From JAXGQE01 sp040766585 (GTDB lineage Bacteria; Bacillota; SLNR01): a stretch of 64,000 nt of DNA. The position numbers were made by a program, and so were the translations under genes. Shown here in pieces: positions 62,465 through 64,000 of this stretch. Each line of letters begins with the position of its first letter. Position 1 is the stretch's first letter. Under the pieces are notes generated by a model. It saw nothing but the letters and a program-made list of their open reading frames with translations, was not told where the DNA came from and did not search any database. The stretch lies in NCBI GenBank assembly GCA_040766585.1, contig JAXGQE010000006.1:1-64000 (forward strand), given 5' to 3'.

Positions 62465-62538
62465 AAAAAACCTGCTTGCAAGGCAAGCAGGTTGAACCAG
62501 ACTGTCACATCAATTCACCTTTGCAGCCTCACTGGACT
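62465..62538 (-). promoter_or_regulatory. PyrR-type attenuator of uraA
   Basis: The minus strand carries AGTCCAGTGAGGCT at 62525-62538, a complete match to the PyrR-binding loop ARUCCNGNGAGGYU. It is followed by the terminator stem AACCTGCTTGC/GCAAGCAGGTT (62469-62493) and a T run (62465-62470). High UMP-bound PyrR would favour termination and lower uptake of uracil. No pyrR gene is in the window. Confidence 0.88.
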
Positions 62539-62565
62539 GGATTAAAGGATCTGTGCTTTTTTATG

Positions 62566-62595
62566 ATACTATCATATATGCATCTTTCTTGTCAA
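62566..62595 (-). promoter_or_regulatory. Putative uraA promoter
   Basis: TTGACA (62590-62595) and TAGTAT (62566-62571) on the minus strand, 18-bp spacer, 27 bp before the PyrR-binding loop. Confidence 0.5.
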
Positions 62596-62681
62596 TCCCA
62601 TCTCTCTTATTCGGGCCTGTCGACAGATAAAAATTCGTTTCTACCTTCATGTCCTTCAACGAAGGACTGCCTGTAATCCTA

Positions 62682-63341
62682 TCAGGTATTTTCGTCCGGG
62701 CCCAGACTTCTATAGAGAGTATAGCCAATGGGAAAATTCCCCTCGTCGGTCTTCCACAGGATCTCAACCCGTGTGACACCGATCCCGGTGGTAATATCTC
62801 GCTTTTCGTAGTATTCGCTATCCTGATCCTGATACAGTACTGTGTACACAGTTCGGGCTCCCAATGATGACACATTTTCGATAGTGCATTCCAGAGTTCT
62901 TTCCTGGCCATCTTCGTCAAGCTGAACCTGAGTCCATTGACTGCCCTGATCCAGAGGATACCGGATCAGTTCTAGTCTGTCAAAGATAGAGTCCATCATG
63001 ACCTCTTCACTCTTAATCTGAATGAGAGCCCCTTCCTCAATCAGGTACTCAATATCCACACGATAGTTCAAGTCAGATTCTCCATTGGACATATCGGCAA
63101 CATCACCGCTGATTCGATATCGGTACTGGCCTCCGGTTTTCTCTATGGCTTCTACTTGCATCACATGAAAGTATTCAGCAAATCCCTCATACATCCATAC
63201 AAAGCCAATCTCGCTGGGCAGCAGCACAGTCAATGCTTCATTCATTTCATCGGTACCATCATTCAAATTGCAGCCCGATGAAAGGACCAGAATCCCAATT
63301 AAGAGAGAAAGCAAGATGCATTTTTTCAATCTGCAGCTCAT
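62682..63341 (-). CDS. Lipoprotein of unknown function
   Basis: About 219 residues. A lipobox ILVLSSGCNL follows a hydrophobic signal (ILLSLLIGI), so the mature protein is anchored through the Cys at residue 24. The mature domain is rich in beta strands, with SEIGFVWMYEGFAEYFHVMQVEA and repeated YRYRISGDV / YRVDIEYLIEEGA, resembling small lipocalin- or DUF-type beta domains found in clostridial spore or stress lipoproteins. No family name is certain. ATG 63341 is eight bases after GGGGG; GTG 63350 and ATG 63347 are alternatives. A -10-like TATAAT lies at 63444-63449. Confidence 0.8.
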   Translation of the reverse strand: MSCRLKKCILLSLLIGILVLSSGCNLNDGTDEMNEALTVLLPSEIGFVWMYEGFAEYFHVMQVEAIEKTGGQYRYRISGDVADMSNGESDLNYRVDIEYLIEEGALIQIKSEEVMMDSIFDRLELIRYPLDQGSQWTQVQLDEDGQERTLECTIENVSSLGARTVYTVLYQDQDSEYYEKRDITTGIGVTRVEILWKTDEGNFPIGYTLYRSLGPDENT

Positions 63342-63566
63342 TCCCATCACCCCCTTCTAAATCCATGGTCCGTAAACCCTCCCAAGGAAAAACCCTCACA
63401 TAAAACCATTGCTGGAAACCTAGTGTCTATGTACAAAAACCAGATTATATATCATCCTCAATATCCTCGTCCTCTTTTTCCCTACCCACATTAATTTGGC
63501 AATCCCAGTATCATTGTACGTATATTTTGACTTTCTTAAATTCAGTTTGTTCCATGAATGTATTTC

Positions 63567-63604
63567 GTAAAACAAACAGCGAGACGGTTATTTTCCGTCT
63601 CGCT
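63567..63604 (-). terminator. Terminator after the BON-domain gene
   Basis: AGCGAGACGG/CCGTCTCGCT stem, seven-base loop, then GTTTGTTTT on the minus strand, 18 bp past the stop. Confidence 0.82.
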
Positions 63605-63621
63605 GCTCTTTATTGAAACAA

Positions 63622-64000
63622 TTACATAATGCTCAGATGATTTTCAATATACTGTACGCCTTTGACTCCTTTTGCAGTTTCATAAGCAACTTTTTTATGC
63701 TGATCATTGGGCACAGTACCTTCCAGCAAATAAATACCGGTTTCACAACCGTCAGCAACTTTTACACTGACATTGGAAGCATCCAGAACAGGATGTTTCA
63801 TCAGTGCTTCTTTGATGTCGCCGATAATGAGAGCATTCTTGCTGCTGATGATGTATTTTTCCATCAGACTGTCGCAAGCTTTCACATCTCTTTTAACTTC
63901 CATGCTGGGAGCCACATTGCCAGGTTCTTTCATTTCACCAACTTCGAGCTCGTCAATAACATAGCCGACGCCCGGAATCGGATTTACGACTTCCTGAGCA
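63622..64000 (-). CDS. BON-domain protein, partial (5' end outside window)
   Basis: At least 125 codons. The visible C-terminal BON domain (LMEKYIISSKNALIIGDIKEAL, ISVKVADGCETGIYLLEGTV, AYETAKGVKGVQYIENHL) is a phospholipid-binding or osmotic-stress module of the OsmY type. In frame upstream, AQEVVNPIPGVGYVIDELEVGE runs to the window edge, probably the end of another BON domain or a linker. The true start lies beyond 64000. The Met at 63931 is internal. It is followed by its own terminator, so it ends a transcript. Confidence 0.8.
   Translation of the reverse strand, partial: AQEVVNPIPGVGYVIDELEVGEMKEPGNVAPSMEVKRDVKACDSLMEKYIISSKNALIIGDIKEALMKHPVLDASNVSVKVADGCETGIYLLEGTVPNDQHKKVAYETAKGVKGVQYIENHLSIM

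Overview
The window looks like chromosomal DNA from an anaerobic, probably spore-former-related Firmicute of the class Clostridia. GC content is moderate (about half by eye). Supporting signs are the Gram-positive conserved neighbourhoods (whiA-yvcK-rapZ, gap-pgk-tpi-gpmI-eno-secG, secA-prfB, ftsE-ftsX-M23-ctp), T-box, PyrR and ydaO-type leader RNAs, a sigma-H-like promoter, a Gram-positive LexA box, a selenocysteine-containing SelD, a K+-type membrane pyrophosphatase and cobalamin/MutL-type fermentation genes. Genus cannot be fixed from the sequence. Every convincing gene is on the minus strand, so the DNA is read from high to low coordinates. No tRNA, rRNA, IS element, prophage or CRISPR array was seen.

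Layout, low to high coordinate. 1-5330: an accessory operon behind a c-di-AMP (ydaO/yuaA) riboswitch with its own terminator. It encodes an opine-dehydrogenase-like enzyme (with a -1 frameshift), a D-Ala-D-Ala-ligase-like ATP-grasp enzyme, a hotdog thioesterase, a MutL-type mutase chaperone and a cobalamin-binding mutase-like protein cut by the window edge. 5425-13729: membrane pyrophosphatase, then SecG and the lower glycolytic operon. 13836-18000: Na/Pi cotransporter with a Pho-box promoter, next to a PhoP/PhoR two-component pair. 18011-22409: P-loop/Asp23 fusion, MoaD-like protein, WhiA, YvcK, RapZ. 22426-29064: glycerate metabolism, an FMN oxidoreductase, a HAD phosphatase, T-box-controlled proC and a Cys/Met gamma-lyase-family enzyme.

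29146-35960: the uvrB-uvrA-uvrC excision repair operon behind a LexA-like box. 36025-40274: cell-wall division module (FtsE, FtsX, M23 peptidase, S41 peptidase). 40292-44152: split transketolase, TagA-type glycosyltransferase and two envelope proteins. 44106-47960: SecA and RF2, the latter with its programmed +1 frameshift. 47977-52503: HD-GYP phosphodiesterase with an unlisted 25-residue hydrophobic peptide gene in front, two conserved proteins of unknown role, ribosome hibernation factor, cold-shock protein. 52600-53170: a cluster of DnaA boxes and a zinc-ribbon protein. 53450-62600: two tandem YtcJ-like amidohydrolases, YedF and SelD (selenium metabolism), an HExxH protein, a cobalamin/radical-SAM protein, and a PyrR-controlled uracil permease. 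62682-64000: a lipoprotein and a BON-domain protein cut by the window edge.

Most of the window is housekeeping. The parts least explained by known gene roles are the c-di-AMP-controlled 1-5330 operon, the 49.2-51.4 kb peptide/HD-GYP/unknown group, and the DnaA-box cluster near 52.6 kb. All functions are inferred by reading motifs; no database search was possible.
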